Positions 43,026 through 54,500 of a DNA stretch of 64,000 bases are shown here, piece by piece. The stretch comes from Isochrysis galbana (taxonomy: Eukaryota > Haptophyta > Isochrysidales > Isochrysidaceae): positions 1,996,388 to 2,060,387 of the forward strand of contig CM030935.1 in the NCBI GenBank assembly GCA_018136815.1, written 5' to 3'. Made by a program: the position numbers and the translations under genes. Below the pieces are notes generated by a model that did not search any database, was not told the DNA's origin, and was given only the letters and a program-made list of their open reading frames with translations. Numbering within the stretch: the stretch's first letter is position 1; the number at the start of each line of letters is the position of its first letter.

Positions 43026-43165
43026 AAAAAATCTTTTAATTTTCTCGCCTCGCGCGTGGCTATGGAGATAACTACTGTACTACTGTAGCCACGCCCATTG
43101 CCCTTCCTCTCCCTCACTTCACGCCTTGCGGCAACTCCCCTCGTGCTCTACTTAGGGGCCCAAAG
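43026..43165 (-). mobile_element. Tail B fragment
   Basis: Reverse sense: AAAATCTTTTAATTTTCTCG, CCTCGCGCGTGGCTATGG, TGTAGCCACGCCC, GCCTTGCGGCAACTCCCC and CTCGTGCTCTACTTAGGGGC. Same module as 48741-48865 and 55556-55685. Confidence 0.65.
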
Positions 43166-43297
43166 TCGCGTTCCGTCAACCGTCAAAAGAGGGCCAGGCT
43201 ATTTGTTTTCTTTTTGGTTATTATTATTACAATTACAAAGTACAAAGCTAATCACGCTCCCCCACTCCCAACACCCCCAGCTACGCGGGCTGAGTTT

Positions 43298-43890
43298 TCA
43301 TCTTCTTCGTCTTTTTCTCACATCCCTCTTCCTCGTCGTTCTGCTGGCAGGCGACGATATCGCTTGGCTGATCTTGGTTGGGTGGCGAGTGGCGAGATCC
43401 GTGATGCGTGCGAGGACGGCCTTCTTGTCCTGCATGTAGAGTTTGCCAGCTGCTCGGCGCACTTGCACCATGGGATCCGCTTCAGCGTACGCGACCGCCG
43501 TGATGTATTCCATGCAGAGGTACGCGACGGCGGCTTGCTCTCCAATGTATCTGGTCTTGAGGATTGGGATATTGTCGTACTCGTCAGAGTAGTCGCCGAC
43601 GAGCATGAGGGTTGCCTTGCACCAACGGCCCATGTATGGCTCGATGAGTGCCCACATCGACGGGTAGCGTTCCTTGGCCAGATCCACGCGAAAGTCTCCA
43701 CATCCACGGCCCATGCCAGAGGCTGAGAAGTTCGACGATGGCGGCGTACACCGTGGTGTCCTGGATTATGATGTCACCGGCCTGGTGGAATGAGAGTTCG
43801 AAGGTGGAGTCTGAGTCTTCGATGTTATTGTCTTCGTCGGAGTCTTGATCCTGTGAGGTGTGGTGGGTGGCGTCCGTGCTCAGCGTCGTG
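43298..43890 (-). pseudogene. Unrecognised protein or remnant, frame broken near 43720
   Basis: The minus frame 43714-43298 reads GRGCGDFRVDLAKERYPSMW, ALIEPYMGRWCKATLML, DEYDNIPILKTRYIGEQAAV, AYLCMEYITAVAYAEADPM and a basic KRDVRKRRRR end. These look like ordered protein. An upstream acidic piece (NNIEDSDSTFELSFHQAGD, TTVYAAIVELLS, about 43840-43720) is in another frame. Either a short intron (AG at CTTCTCAG) or a frameshift connects them. I do not recognise the family. It lies between inverted repeats at 43163-43196 and 45263-45292. Confidence 0.35.
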
Positions 43891-44386
43891 CGGGTGAGGG
43901 CAGTGGGCAGTGTCTCTTCGTTCTGGTCCCCCCCGGGGGGGTTGTATGCTCGTGCCTCATGCGTGCGGTGTGTTGTGTATGGGGGGATTTCTGTGGAGAG
44001 TGTGTTGTACGTTGTGGTGGAGTGGATGTGGTGCCCATAGGGGCCACCCGGCCTCGGGCCGCGCCGCCGGAGCAGCGCGGCCCTTGCCAGGGCGGGAGGG
44101 GCCTCTGCCATAAGGCATGCCCAATGGAGAAGTGGCTGCTGGGGCCTGACACTGTTGGGGTGCAACCAGCAGCATGTTGCCTCCCATGGGGGAGGCCAGC
44201 ATGACTGCCATGGGTGGTGTGGCCGGGGCCACGGGCCGTGTGGCGCGACCGGAGTCGCACGCACCTGCTCGGCCTCAGTGGGCGGACGCGGCCGCTTCGA
44301 CAGCGGCTGCTCCATGGGCACTGGGGGGGCGCCCTCGGCGGGGGGCCCGAAGGAGAGGGGAGTCGCGTCGGCGCGCTCCATCGCGT

Positions 44387-44404
44387 CTAAGTATAAACTT
44401 AGTT
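44387..44404. repeat. Element-end palindrome
   Basis: CTAAGTATAAACTTAGTT, the shared 5' palindrome in reverse sense. It directly precedes the frame at 44403. Confidence 0.6.
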
Positions 44405-44672
44405 GACAAGTGAACGAGATAGACTTGGCATCACTACCGCCCTGCGCGACGCGGAACCAGACACCAACTTGCTCTACCAGCTCAAAGTCAACCCGCATCG
44501 CTTCATTCACGCCATGGCGGTGATATCGAGCGACAAGGAGCTGACTGGCCGATCCGCTTTCAGTCTTTACCCGTTGCGTCGGAAGATGGTTCCGCGGTAT
44601 GCGCACTTCGATCAAAGAGCCCTGCGCGACGTTCTGCGCCTTGGTGGGCTCTTATATGGCTACTTTACGTAA
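44403..44672 (+). pseudogene. Unrecognised ORF fragment starting at an element end
   Basis: 89 codons without an N-terminal homologue in view: GITTALRDAEPDTNLLYQLK, NPHRFIHAMAVISSDKELTG, FSLYPLRRKMVPRYAHFDQR and ALRDVLRLGG. The residue mix looks like a folded protein interior, and the frame is cut on the left by the palindrome at 44387-44404. It may be part of a transposon or of a gene interrupted by an insertion. I do not know the family. The minus-strand frame over the same bases is the less protein-like of the two. Confidence 0.35.
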
Positions 44673-45940
44673 ACGTGAGCCTTAGGTACGCATAGAGAAA
44701 AAGTTGGAATGCGCACGCACGGCGTCTCCGCGGGGGGACCGATGCACATCGCGCCGTGCCCATAATTACAAGTAATCACAGGTGCCATGGGCAAATATCT
44801 CTTAAATGTATGTTTATGTAGTTGTCCACATAGGGGGAAAGCGCCGACACGGCGCCCCCGGGGGGGGGACACGCGCCGCGGGAAAGCAGGGAAAATAAGT
44901 TGTTACGCTAGTCTGCATTTAATTTTAAAATAACGCTCTATATACAACTGTGGACATTCGATCGCTCAATTCGACTGATGTCCCACAATTGACGGAACGA
45001 CACCTCAGGTTGCGGGGGGGGGGGCTGGGTTGGGTGGGGTGCACCGGCCCCCAGTGGAATGTTCTCGTCTTCCTCCTGTGCCGCTGGGTGGCCCGTCTCT
45101 TTTTCGCTGTGGCGTAGGTGCCTCGGTGTTGGTGGGTCGCCGGGCCGGCTGCTATCTGCCATTGTAGCGATGAGGATAGCTCCGACTCTGGTGCGATGAT
45201 CCGCGCTCAGGAAGTGGAAATCGCGCGCTACGCCGGGGTCTGAGTGAAAACAAAACTATCACATGGCCCTCTTTTGACGGAACGCGACTTGGTATGCATC
45301 ATCATCATATATATACATATGATTCTTTTGTCACTCTATTCTCCATTCAAATTTTGACTGCTGGCAAATCCACAAACCGATGGTCATGGTCATGGTCTCC
45401 GACCGAAGTTCGTTCCTCGCTGAACTCGGCGGCGGGGGGGAGGGGGGCGCGGGCCCCGGGGGGTCGGGGGGGGGGGGAGGTCGGGAGGGGGCGAGTACTC
45501 CCAGGGTCCCATGGGAGGGGGTGGTGCGGAGAAAAACCGAACCTGAGGTTGCAGTCTCTCAATCTCAACTTCTAAGCCGCCAAGGCGCGCAGGCGCGCAC
45601 CGAAGCAGGCAGAGAAGAAGGACAGGGCCACGGCGCCACTGAACGCATCAAGGTAGGTGCAAGCTGCGTGCAAGGTGGATGTGCCATTCCCTCCCTCCTT
45701 ACCCCCCTCCGGCATTCCCTAATCTTCTTGTCAGTGACGAGGACGAGATTCTCCAGTGGCGGTGGTAAGGCGTGCACCCCTCCCAAACCGAGTGGAGGGG
45801 GAGGGGGGAGGTGGAAAACGCACGGCACCACGCCCGACCTGCGACCTGCGACCTAGACCTGGAACGTGTGGAACGTGGAACGTCCGTGCTCTTCGAACAA
45901 ATCGTCTCGCTCGCTCAAAATTCAAGTCCGTTATCATCGA
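44673..45940. other. Repeat pieces and G-runs, no gene recognised
   Basis: 44945-45000 is related to 30040-30100 (GTGGACATTCGATC, GTCCCACAATTGACGG). 45055-45100 has TCCTCCTGTGCCGCTGGGTG as in 17655 (reverse) and 55745. 45430-45490 is a G-run. 45263-45292 is an inverted copy of 43163-43196. Confidence 0.4.
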
Positions 45941-45949
45941 GATACTTGT

Positions 45950-46050
45950 TCAATGGACCCTCATCGCGGGGCAGGGGCTCCGCTGCCGTCGTGGGCCTGG
46001 GTCCCTCAGCACTAGGTTCAAACAAGCAAACAAGCACAGACAAGAAAACT
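45950..46050 (+). repeat. Repeat J, copy 3 (partial), upstream of gene 46191
   Basis: GACCCTCATCGCGGGGCAGG, GGGCTCCGCTGCCGTCG, CAGCACTAGGTTCAAACAAG and AAGAAAACTCC align to the later two-thirds of 22040-22168. It ends about 140 bp before the start codon. Confidence 0.5.
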
Positions 46051-46190
46051 CCAAGATCCAAGAGTTGCGCGGACCTGCAGTTCTTAGTTGGTGCTTACTA
46101 CTAGTTAGAACCAGCAGTCCAGCACTAAGGTCTCCCGCCTTCCCGCGCGGGGCAACGTCGGCCAACGCCGCGCCGCCCGGCCGCTCTGCC

Positions 46191-48129
46191 ATGGGGCTCG
46201 CGGTCTTGCTACTCATCGCCGCATGCGGGATGAAGGGCTCGAGCAGGCTGGGCGTACGGGATGCCTCGTCGCGCTCCCGTCACGCCCCTGCCCTGCTTGC
46301 CGTAGACACACCCTTATCGTCGCGGCACTCCCGCAAGATCTCGCTGCCGGCCAATGCCGATGAGAAGACACTCAAGAAGGCCTTCAAGCAGCTTGCCATA
46401 GAGCTGCACCCGGACATCAGCGGGGGAGACGCGGAGGCAGCGGCTAAATTCGCTGAGATCTCTGCCGAGTACAGCCGCCTCCTGAAGCAAGCGCGTAAGG
46501 ACCAAAGCTTCCACTCTCCAAACAGAGTCTTGGCGATGGTAGCCCTTGCTGCTGCAGCACTCTACGGCACGACCGAGGATCCAGTGCTTCCGGTCGTGCT
46601 GTTCGCTGCAGGAAGTTGGATCTCAACAATACTCACAGAGGAGAGGAAGCCACCAAGGCAGCTGACGATGGCGAGGGACCTGCTTGCCCAGGGTGTGTCG
46701 CTAGCGTGGCGTTTCGTTGCCCCATTGCCAAGAAGAGAATGCTGATACCATGTCGGTGGTCTCACGTCGTCTCCTCCGCACCAACTATGCCGAGCTAAAA
46801 TTCTCGCATTGCAAGTGGAAGCACCTGCTTTGGCACTGTACCCATAGGATTTAATGACGTCTTTCAGGATTGACGTGTGCCCGATGACTCCTTTTCTTAG
46901 GTGAGAAGGCACAAACAGGTCTAGAGGACTTTGTGGCAAATGCTACAGTGACGAGCCTATCGATCTTCGCTGCAGTTATAAATGCCGCAGTCGATGCCGC
47001 CATCGGCGGGAGCAAGAGGGGCACCAATGATGCAAGGGATGAGTCCGCAGGTGAAGTGCGCACGCAAACTACTGTGGATTCTCCTAGCAACGGTGGCTTG
47101 AACTGCACACCTGCAACTCATGCAAACGTGAAGGCTGAACCCAAATCGGCGAATAGCACCGAATTTGAAGAGGCTGCCTCCAAGTCCAAGGAAAGCGTAC
47201 AGACTACGGTCGACATATTCTCGCGACAACTTGATGCCCATCCCGGAAGCGTGCAGGCCACTCGAGAAGACATGGGTGCTGCTCGAGCTCTCCACAAATC
47301 CTTGAAGAATGGCAACTGTGAGCCGGTCGTGTCCGGGCGGCCCACCATTCCGAAGCCAAACAGCACGCAAGAACGGAATGCCACCATCGGGTCAACAAAA
47401 GCATTTGAAGAGGCAACCCAGAAGAGGCGCAGCAAACACGTAGCATCAACGCCACCGAACAGCCAAAACTCAAAAGTGGAGCCATCTAATGCCGAAGCCG
47501 AGGGCGCTGTGAGTTTGGCGACAAAGGCCAGGAACAATACAATTTTAGGCCACGCTGTTGTAAACTCGCCCACCAGGACTAGTCCCAAGCGCACCACCAA
47601 AGACGAAAGAAACACGACAGGAAGAGCTCGTGATGCTCATGAAGTTCTAGATCAAGCCGCCACCAACCAAACAGGACTCATGGAAGCATCCGCTGTGAAG
47701 GAGGATTGCCGAGCGTCCTCCAATACCATGGAAGGCCAGAAGCCATCAGACGTTGTGGCCATCCTGCAGCGAGCCGTCAGGGAGACCCAGCAGGGTACAT
47801 CTGCACGAAAGGGTGAGGCTGCCGACACAAGCGACCGGATTGAGCGTGCCTTGGCGGCCGCTTTGGCTGCGGAGGCGAAGTTAGAACGTGCTCTACGTGC
47901 AAGAGAGGAAGCCAATGCACTTAGAGTCAAGAAGACGCAACAAGACGAGATGGTCGGAAGTGAAGCCGTCGCCGACCGCCAGATTGAACGGGCCATGGCT
48001 GCGGCTCTATCGGCAGAGGCGAAGCTTGAACGCGCCTTGCTTGCAAGGGAAGAAGCCAATGCACTCCGAGCGGGACTTGGGGACGCCAAAGCCCCGGCAA
48101 CATCGCCCAAGCGGCGTCGGAGGCGGTGA
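46191..48129 (+). CDS. J-domain (DnaJ-like) protein with long C-terminal extension, 2 exons
   Basis: Proposed exons 46191-46692 and 46901-48129 (576 aa). The intron is 208 nt, GTGTGT...CTTAG, phase 1. Residues 1-15 look like a signal peptide, followed by an Arg/Ser/Ala stretch, which fits plastid import. The J domain spans about 47-105: KISLPANADEKTLKKAFKQL, AIELHPDISGGD with the HPD tripeptide, and FAEISAEYSRLL. Then come hydrophobic helices (VLAMVALAAAALYG, VVLFAAGSWISTIL). Without splicing the frame ends at 46745 (184 aa). The second exon has no ATG of its own and its open frame begins right at the AG. It is low complexity, Thr/Ala/Lys-rich, and ends with two near-identical 40-residue repeats (ERALAAALAAEAKLERALRA...) and RRRRR. 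J proteins recruit Hsp70, but the extension's role is unknown. The two exons could belong to separate genes. Confidence 0.6.
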
Positions 48130-48740
48130 CGCCACATCCGAATTCAAGTATATGCTAGACATGGATGCCGTCGCACTGCCTCACACCCTTGAGGTCGTGG
48201 GCATATGTTCCCTTTCTCAATACATGGTGCATGCTGCTCACGACGATGTTTGACGAATATTTGGATTTGCCGCTCATGCGACGGTCCTAAGGCTTATTGG
48301 ATACTTTTTGAGACGGCGATTAGGGCAAAACTCTGCATTGGCGGGGTATCACTAGTGTACGCCAGGATCTTTCCCTGCGAATGAAGGTTTGGGTCGTAGG
48401 AGGGGTGACAAAGGGGCCTCGCGCCATAATCATTGCTATATCTATCGAGACGGCATCACCAAGCCGCCTCACATCGACCCGTTTATTGAAGCAACATTCG
48501 GGTTTGGGCTCGGCCTTATTCGTTCAACTTGCATGGATTATGTTAGCCGCCTCACATCGATCCCGTTATTGCAGCAACATTCGGACATTCGGGGTTGGGC
48601 TCGCCCTCATTCATTCTATTCGCATGACTTATGTCTCACGCTGCCGCTTCTCCGTAGCATTAATCAGTGGCCGCTGTCAGCGGGCAAGAACAAATAGTGG
48701 GGCCATGGCGAGCACTACTCGTACGAGACTCGTATAAGAA
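48130..48740. other. 3' flank with a tandem duplication
   Basis: 48462-48544 and 48545-48634 are diverged tandem copies (AGCCGCCTCACATCGA, GCAACATTCGG, TTGGGCTCG, ATTCGTTC/ATTCATTC) with a period of about 83 bp. No gene was recognised. Confidence 0.5.
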
Positions 48741-49165
48741 CCGTTTTAATATTCTCGCCTCACACGTGGCTATGGGGATAACTACTGTAGCCACACCCAT
48801 ATCCATATCCCTTCCTCTCCCTCACTTCCCGCCTTGCGGCAACTCCCCTCGTGCTCTACTTAGGGGAGGCTACAAAGGAGGCGATGGGCAAAGCAGGCGA
48901 ATGTAGGATTCTGCGACGGTGACTAGCCTGCAAGGAGGGGCATAGGAACGTAGACGACTTCTAAAACAAAAGGATCGATCGCGGATGCGACAAGGTTGTA
49001 CGGAGGGGGGGGGGGGGTTGCACCTCGACCTCAGGCGAGCCTCTCGGCGAGGCCGAGGCCGAGCGCTTTCGCCACAAGGCCGAGGTTGGTGCTCATCTTT
49101 AGCCTACCCTTGTCGTCTTCTATAAAGATGGGTGTGCCGAGCTGCCTAGCGGGCCTTTGAGTTTA
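48741..49165 (-). mobile_element. LINE-like 3' fragment with tail B and ORF tail
   Basis: Tail B (48741-48865) faces left. On the minus strand upstream of it lies the end of a reading frame (about 49160-49031): GTPIFIEDDKGRLKMSTN, then LGLVAKALGLGLAERLA and a stop. It matches SAPVFIENEKGRLQLSEN...LVAKALGLAERLA at 56040-55891. An in-frame stop (TAA near 49160) shows decay. The middle, 48870-49010, is the repeat also seen at 2880-3030. Confidence 0.6.
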
Positions 49166-49574
49166 GGTTTTCTTCCCTGGGCCGCCGTGCGGGTGCGCAC
49201 TAGGCTATGGGTCCCCGCCAATGATGGTGCATCAAAACTGATATCTGTGTTTAAATCAGTATCAGTTCACCTCGAGCACGCGACAAATCATCAAATCATG
49301 TCGAGGGACTCGTCTTCGAGATCCGCATTCGACAGACGAACGGTAGAGAGGTTGGAGGAGACGTTGAAGGTACTCCACTCGATGCGCGAGAGGCGTGGCA
49401 GCGCGGCCTTCGAGAGAGAGCGTGCGCAAGACATCGCCGTCTGCGTGTCTCAAGCGCAGTGACCGCAGCGAGTGGTTGGGCCGCGAGGTCACGTGGCGCG
49501 CACGCGCCGAACCTCCCTCCCCTCCCGCCCCCCCAACCGACTGAAGCTCGACTCGGACGCTGCGCAGTCGAGTG
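49166..49574. other. No gene supported
   Basis: A 101-codon plus frame (49157-49462) has a helical end (RTVERLEETLKVLHSMRERR) but no known family, and its first half overlaps the LINE fragment. It could be a small gene, but support is weak. Confidence 0.3.
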
Positions 49575-49908
49575 ATGCGTCCTATTTCTCACCGCACTCC
49601 TATTGGGGGGGGTTGCAAATCCCCCCTTGCTTCCTCTGCTCCGCTCTCGCCCATCGCTCTCCCTGCGGCGCGTCGCCATGCGCGCGCCATGGCCTGCTCT
49701 CAGAGGTCCTCTGAGGGCTCCCAGAGGGCTCGTAGAGGCAGCTCAGGGGCCAGTGGAGGCTGGGCCTCAGCCCCTGCCCCCCCCGCCTCTCCCACGCTCG
49801 CCTCGCTGGCCATGGGTGCCGCCCGCCCAGGGGCCTCTGTATGCCTGCGCGACAAGGGATGGGGGGGAAGTCAGCTCGAGGGCAGGCCCCGCGCGGGCGT
49901 GGGAGTGC
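49575..49908 (+). mobile_element. Element III internal and 3' fragment, target of an Element I insertion
   Basis: CTCACCGCACTCCTATTGGG, CGGCGCGTCGCCATGC, TCTCAGAGGTCC and GGGAGTGCGATTCGCGACCC follow the order of 25975-26300. The Element I insertion at 49928 sits in this copy. Confidence 0.65.
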
Positions 49909-49927
49909 GATTCGCGACCCGGTGGTA

Positions 49928-50819
49928 AAAATAAAATAAAATAATTAATGTTATATCCTAGCCAACCCCACTAGCTAATTGGACACAACTTTTCCGTCCC
50001 GGAATCCCGCCATCCGCCATGCCTGACGAGCCATGTGTCCGAGTGCTACCGGGGGGAGGGGGCACTGCCCCCTCCCCTCGATATTCGTCCTCCCCCCAGT
50101 GCACGCACCGACCCCGCGCACCCCAGCACGTCCTCTCCTCGAGTCCACGCTGGGGGAAAAACCCTTTCGGGCAAAAACAACGCAGGGGGGGGGGGGTGCA
50201 CTCGTGAATAGGAGCCCAGAAGCACGCTAATCTCTCCTCGCCTAAGCGAGTGGCCGCGGCGAGCCGCGGCCCTTCCCTCCTGGCTCTGGCGCCCCCGTCT
50301 TCTCTTACCCAAACGGGGCGAGAAGACACGTAAACGCCGGAGGGGAGATCTGCCACTCCCCCCTCCCCTCCCTCTTCCCTCTTCCTCCTCTCTTCCCTGC
50401 GGCTCTGGCCATGGCGCGCGCCTGCGGCCCCTCTTCAGGTCCCCAGGAGGCCAGCAGGGGCCTGGGAGCGCAGCTCAGGGGGCAGGTGAGGCTGGGGCAT
50501 GGCCCTGGCCCCTCCTGCCTCTCCATCGCTGGCTCTCGAGCCCCTGCCAGTCGACTGGAGCTGGCTGGGGGGTCCTAATCAGGGGGGCCCAGGGGGAGGA
50601 GGGGTTGGTCAGAGGGATTGGCTGGCCACGACCGGCCAGGGCGTGCGATTCAGGCATGCCTTTGGGGAGAGGGATGGGTCAGCAGGGCAGTGTGCTCCTG
50701 GCAAGCCATCAGGCATGCCAGGAGAGTGGGTGGTTCCTCCCCCATGGCGGGGGAGGAGTGGAGAGAGGGGGGGGCTCGTGCCCCGCCATGGGTGAACCAA
50801 GTATAAACTTAGTTTAGTT
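49928..50819 (-). mobile_element. Element I insertion, uninterrupted copy
   Basis: An 892-bp insertion flanked by a 19-bp direct repeat GATTCGCGACCCGGTGGTA at 49909-49927 and 50820-50838. On the minus strand it starts with (AACT)AAACTAAGTTTATACTTGG, runs through the hairpin block, the GTCTTCTC hairpin (50327-50297) and GGACAAATATCGAGGGG, and ends GGATATAACATTAATTATTT with an A/T-rich tail. It has no ORF. It gives the reference structure for the interrupted copy at 9851-11624. Confidence 0.85.
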
Positions 50820-50838
50820 GATTCGCGACCCGGTGGTA

Positions 50839-51400
50839 TTGATGAGTGCCCAGCTCATGCCAAAAGGCAAAGCGCGGGGATGACCAATAGGCCCCCCGGA
50901 GGGGATTTGGAACCTGGAAGGGAAGGCGCGAGGCACCCCCCCATGCTCATACTAAGTATAAATTTAGTTCAGTGTGCAGAGGCACGAGTAAGAGTCACGA
51001 TCACCACTGCGCGATATGCCAATGCACGCGTACTTTTCAACGCTTCGAGCGCGCAAGCAACGGCGCTAACTCAAGCCGGTGCGCAAAAGGCTTGAGAAAG
51101 GCTTCACAGAAGACAAGCAAGTTTTGTAGTTAGGCAAGGGCCGCAGCCGAAGGAATGCGAGTGCCGAAGAGCCTCGTTCGCCACCCCACACCCACACGAT
51201 ATGTTCAAAACAGGGAAGGGACTCAGAACTGAGTTGCACAAGACTAACTGCGGACGGGCTGCGTTTCCACTCGGGATGATGGATGTGGTCCCACGCTCAT
51301 CGCAGAACATTATATGATGGGTAAATTTCGGCCCTCCTCGACATGCTCGCTGCGCGCGCGTTCATTGATCACGGTGCCGTCTGCGCACCAATTGTGCGTT
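50839..51400. other. Spacer, no gene recognised
   Basis: A palindrome variant is at 50951-50969. 50980-51300 probably is the 3' region of the FAM135 gene. On the minus strand a frame from the gap to about 51312 (THNWCADGTVINERARSEHV...) could be the gene's last codons, but the gap prevents a frame decision. Confidence 0.35.
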
Positions 51401-51500
51401 NNNNNNNNNNNNNNNNNNNNNNNNNNNNNNNNNNNNNNNNNNNNNNNNNNNNNNNNNNNNNNNNNNNNNNNNNNNNNNNNNNNNNNNNNNNNNNNNNNNN
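51401..51500. other. Assembly gap, 100 N
   Basis: 100 N inside the 3' part of the FAM135 gene, so its C-terminus is unreadable. Confidence 0.95.
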
Positions 51501-54500
51501 GTGGTGGGGTACGTAGCGATCCTCCGCCGATGAGACGAGGATAACATTTGTAAAACGCGAGAGTGCGTCTCCCTTCGAGAGTCGGTACAGAAACGTGTTG
51601 GAAGGCTCCTTTGCGTCCTTCAGCGAGAGCTCAGTCAGGCATTGCGCATGTTTCCACTTGCGCAGCCCCCACACACCGAGCTCCACGAGGAGATTGGAGG
51701 AGTACAGCATGCCGAGGTGCGGTCCAGACAAGGAGATATACGTATAGAGCATGGGGAGCAGTGGCTCTAGCTGCGGCTTGCGTAGAGCAGTTCGCGCGAT
51801 AATCGAACCGAACGAGTGGCAAATGAAGGAAACTCGCGAGATCATGCTCTCGATCGCCTCCGCACGGATGAAGTTTATCACTTCACGTGCGAGATTCTCA
51901 CCGAGTCGCTCAAAGGAAGAGGTTGCGGTGAACTCCTCGTTGGAGCTCGACATGAGAAAGCGCGCATTATCCTTGTCGGGTAGTAGGAGTGCCATGTGAT
52001 TGCGGAATCCGCGCAGATCCAATGAGCTACCTTGGAAGCCGTGGACGAAGATATACAAATGCACGGAGTTCTCGGACACCGCTGTTGACGAATTGCTCAT
52101 CCACGAGAGCCGCAACCGCGGTGCTTTGACCGGGTCGTTGTACGGACGCGGGACAGCCGTGGCGGGCAGATTACGTAACGATTCAACTTCCGGCCCACGA
52201 CCGTGAGTGTAGGACGTAAAGCTCGCGTTGCACCCAACGATCTCATCCGCAAGCGAGCGCTGTTCGGGCGGAACATCATACTTAATGGAGTGCCACTGCT
52301 CCATGAAAACACATTGGTTGTCGCTTTGAGTGTCACGTGGCACCTCTGACAGAGGAAGCGGTGGCAGACTGCGATAATATGCCGAAGCGCGGAGAGACCG
52401 CGCAATCGCGGTGGGCTGGAACTGAGAGGCTCCACTCATTGGCGTGTATGCCCGTTGCTCGAACAATCGCGTCTCGCGAAAATGTGACTCGCCGAATCGC
52501 TCAGCTCGCATGTCGAGGTAATGGTCCGAGAGCTCCGTGATAATTTCTCCCGGGCGATCCTCTGCAGCAGTGAGATACGCCTGCCACACACACCATACCT
52601 ATGCGCGCCCGGGAAGGTAGGGTTTAGGGTCAAGAATATGACCGTGATTCGCAAGACGACTCCCATGGACTAGCAGTCGTTGCATGTGAAGCACCAATCT
52701 CCGTGTCCCACTGTGGGCAACTTATGGCCATTGAATGGGCGGCCGGGCTTTCGCTGTGCTGCAGGCGGTGTTGAAGTGACCACTTGCCACCCCATCACCC
52801 TGGAAAACTCTCTTCGTGAGCGGGATGAGGAGCGCTAATCTAAGCCTAGCAATGGCTCACTGATCATAATCTACAAGAGTGGCCAATCGGTGCGTGTGAA
52901 TTTGACTAACCTGCGTGGAGAGAGAATTGAGTATGCCGAGGGCTTCGCGACCCAAACGCACCGCATCGATCCCAGCAACATACTCGACCCTCCGAGTGCG
53001 GCCAGCGGAAGAGTATGTGCCGGTATGACTGTGCAGAGGCGGAGCTAAGGCGTCTGCACTCTCATCAGGCCATAGCCCTGGGATGCGGTGGCCCATTCGC
53101 AGCCGCACGCGGGCGCTGATTTCGTCCGCCGCTGTTGACGCAGCTTCCAATTGAGCCGCCGACGGGAGATGCTGCTTGCTGCGGCGCGCAGTGCGATGGA
53201 TCGTCTCCTCGTGGCCACCTTGTCCCACAGGTGGAGTGGATATATCAGCCGCTTCAAGTCTCGACGTCTGCATCACGTGGGAGGTCTGCGAGGTGTCTAT
53301 CGAATCGATCACGATTGCCTCGGTGGGACGCACCTGCAGATGTGCACCGGACACTGCCGTGCCCGTTGTGGGGCCCCCGTGACTGACAGCAGTCCTAGCG
53401 CTCGTCCCAACATGGTGGCAGGATGATTCAGCCATTGAGGATGCTTGGAAGGAGGCTGATGCTAGAAGCTCTACACCCTTGGGCATGTGTGGCGGCAATA
53501 GCTCCAAGGAAGATGGGCTTTCGACGGCACTATTGGAGCGGGCTGCTATTGCATCGTCCAATGCCAGGCTCAAGCGTGCAATCGAGCCGGGGCGCACGGT
53601 ATTTGCGCATTGCGGACCACCCACACAGGGTTGCTCCGAGTTGTCAAGCAGCCCTGTGCTCTCCCCAGCACCGCTCTTCTGCACACCGCTCACCTCCAGT
53701 TGTTGCAAACGCCCCATCAGCATGGTGTGGGACCAGATAAGAGTGCGAACGTGAGCAGCGAGAGCGCACAAAGCCACCCGTAGCACGACAGCGTTGGCTT
53801 GGGAGTTCATGAGCTCTGCCTCGCCAGGGGGCGAGAGTGCAAGGGACAGCAGATGAGCCAATGCAGTGTTTGGCGAGGCGGCAGCAGCGACGGCAGCTGC
53901 TTGGCCTCTTTCGTTAGCCTTCCGGAACCAGTGGCCCGGGCCAGCTTGGCTGTGATTCTTGGACTCTGCCAAGTCCTCGAGGAGCCTCATTGGCGCTGAC
54001 CCCTCCTCACCAGGATCTCCATAGCTCTGGCGGTTACATGCAGGCCCCCTGCCATCGCCTTGGCTCTGCCGATCGCCCTGGGCACGCTGTGGACCACCGC
54101 CCAACCGTCGCGAAAAGCGCTTGCTCGAGCTCAATGGCGCTGGAGCAATGGCGACTCGCGAATGGCCGCTTTGAGGCGGGGTGATAACCTTGGAGCAAAC
54201 TATGGCTGAGTGCGTAAGGAGTGGCGCATAGCAGAAGTGCCACTCATCGAACGTGATTGGGAAGAAAGCGCTGCCGCCGCGGACCGGAACGCACAGGCGT
54301 AGCGTTTGCACCGCCACCTGCTTGAATAGGGTGCGTGACTGCTTCACTGGATCGGCCCCGGAATCCAATCGGAGCGAGGATCTAGCGTGCATGAGCCGGA
54401 TCTCCAAAAGCACAGGCTCGAGCACGAGTTGAGAGTCGCTGGCACTTGCATGATCGAGCGCGCTCAATCCGAGTTGCGCGTCCGCCGCCATCCCAGCTTG

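Noticed and set aside
43160..43200. Terminal inverted repeat proving a DNA transposon
   Set aside because: No target duplication at the outer edges, and related motifs occur elsewhere as single copies. Kept only as a finding to test.
49157..49462. Small gene downstream of the LINE fragment
   Set aside because: The first half overlaps LINE sequence and the helical second half has no known family, so it is not reported as a CDS.
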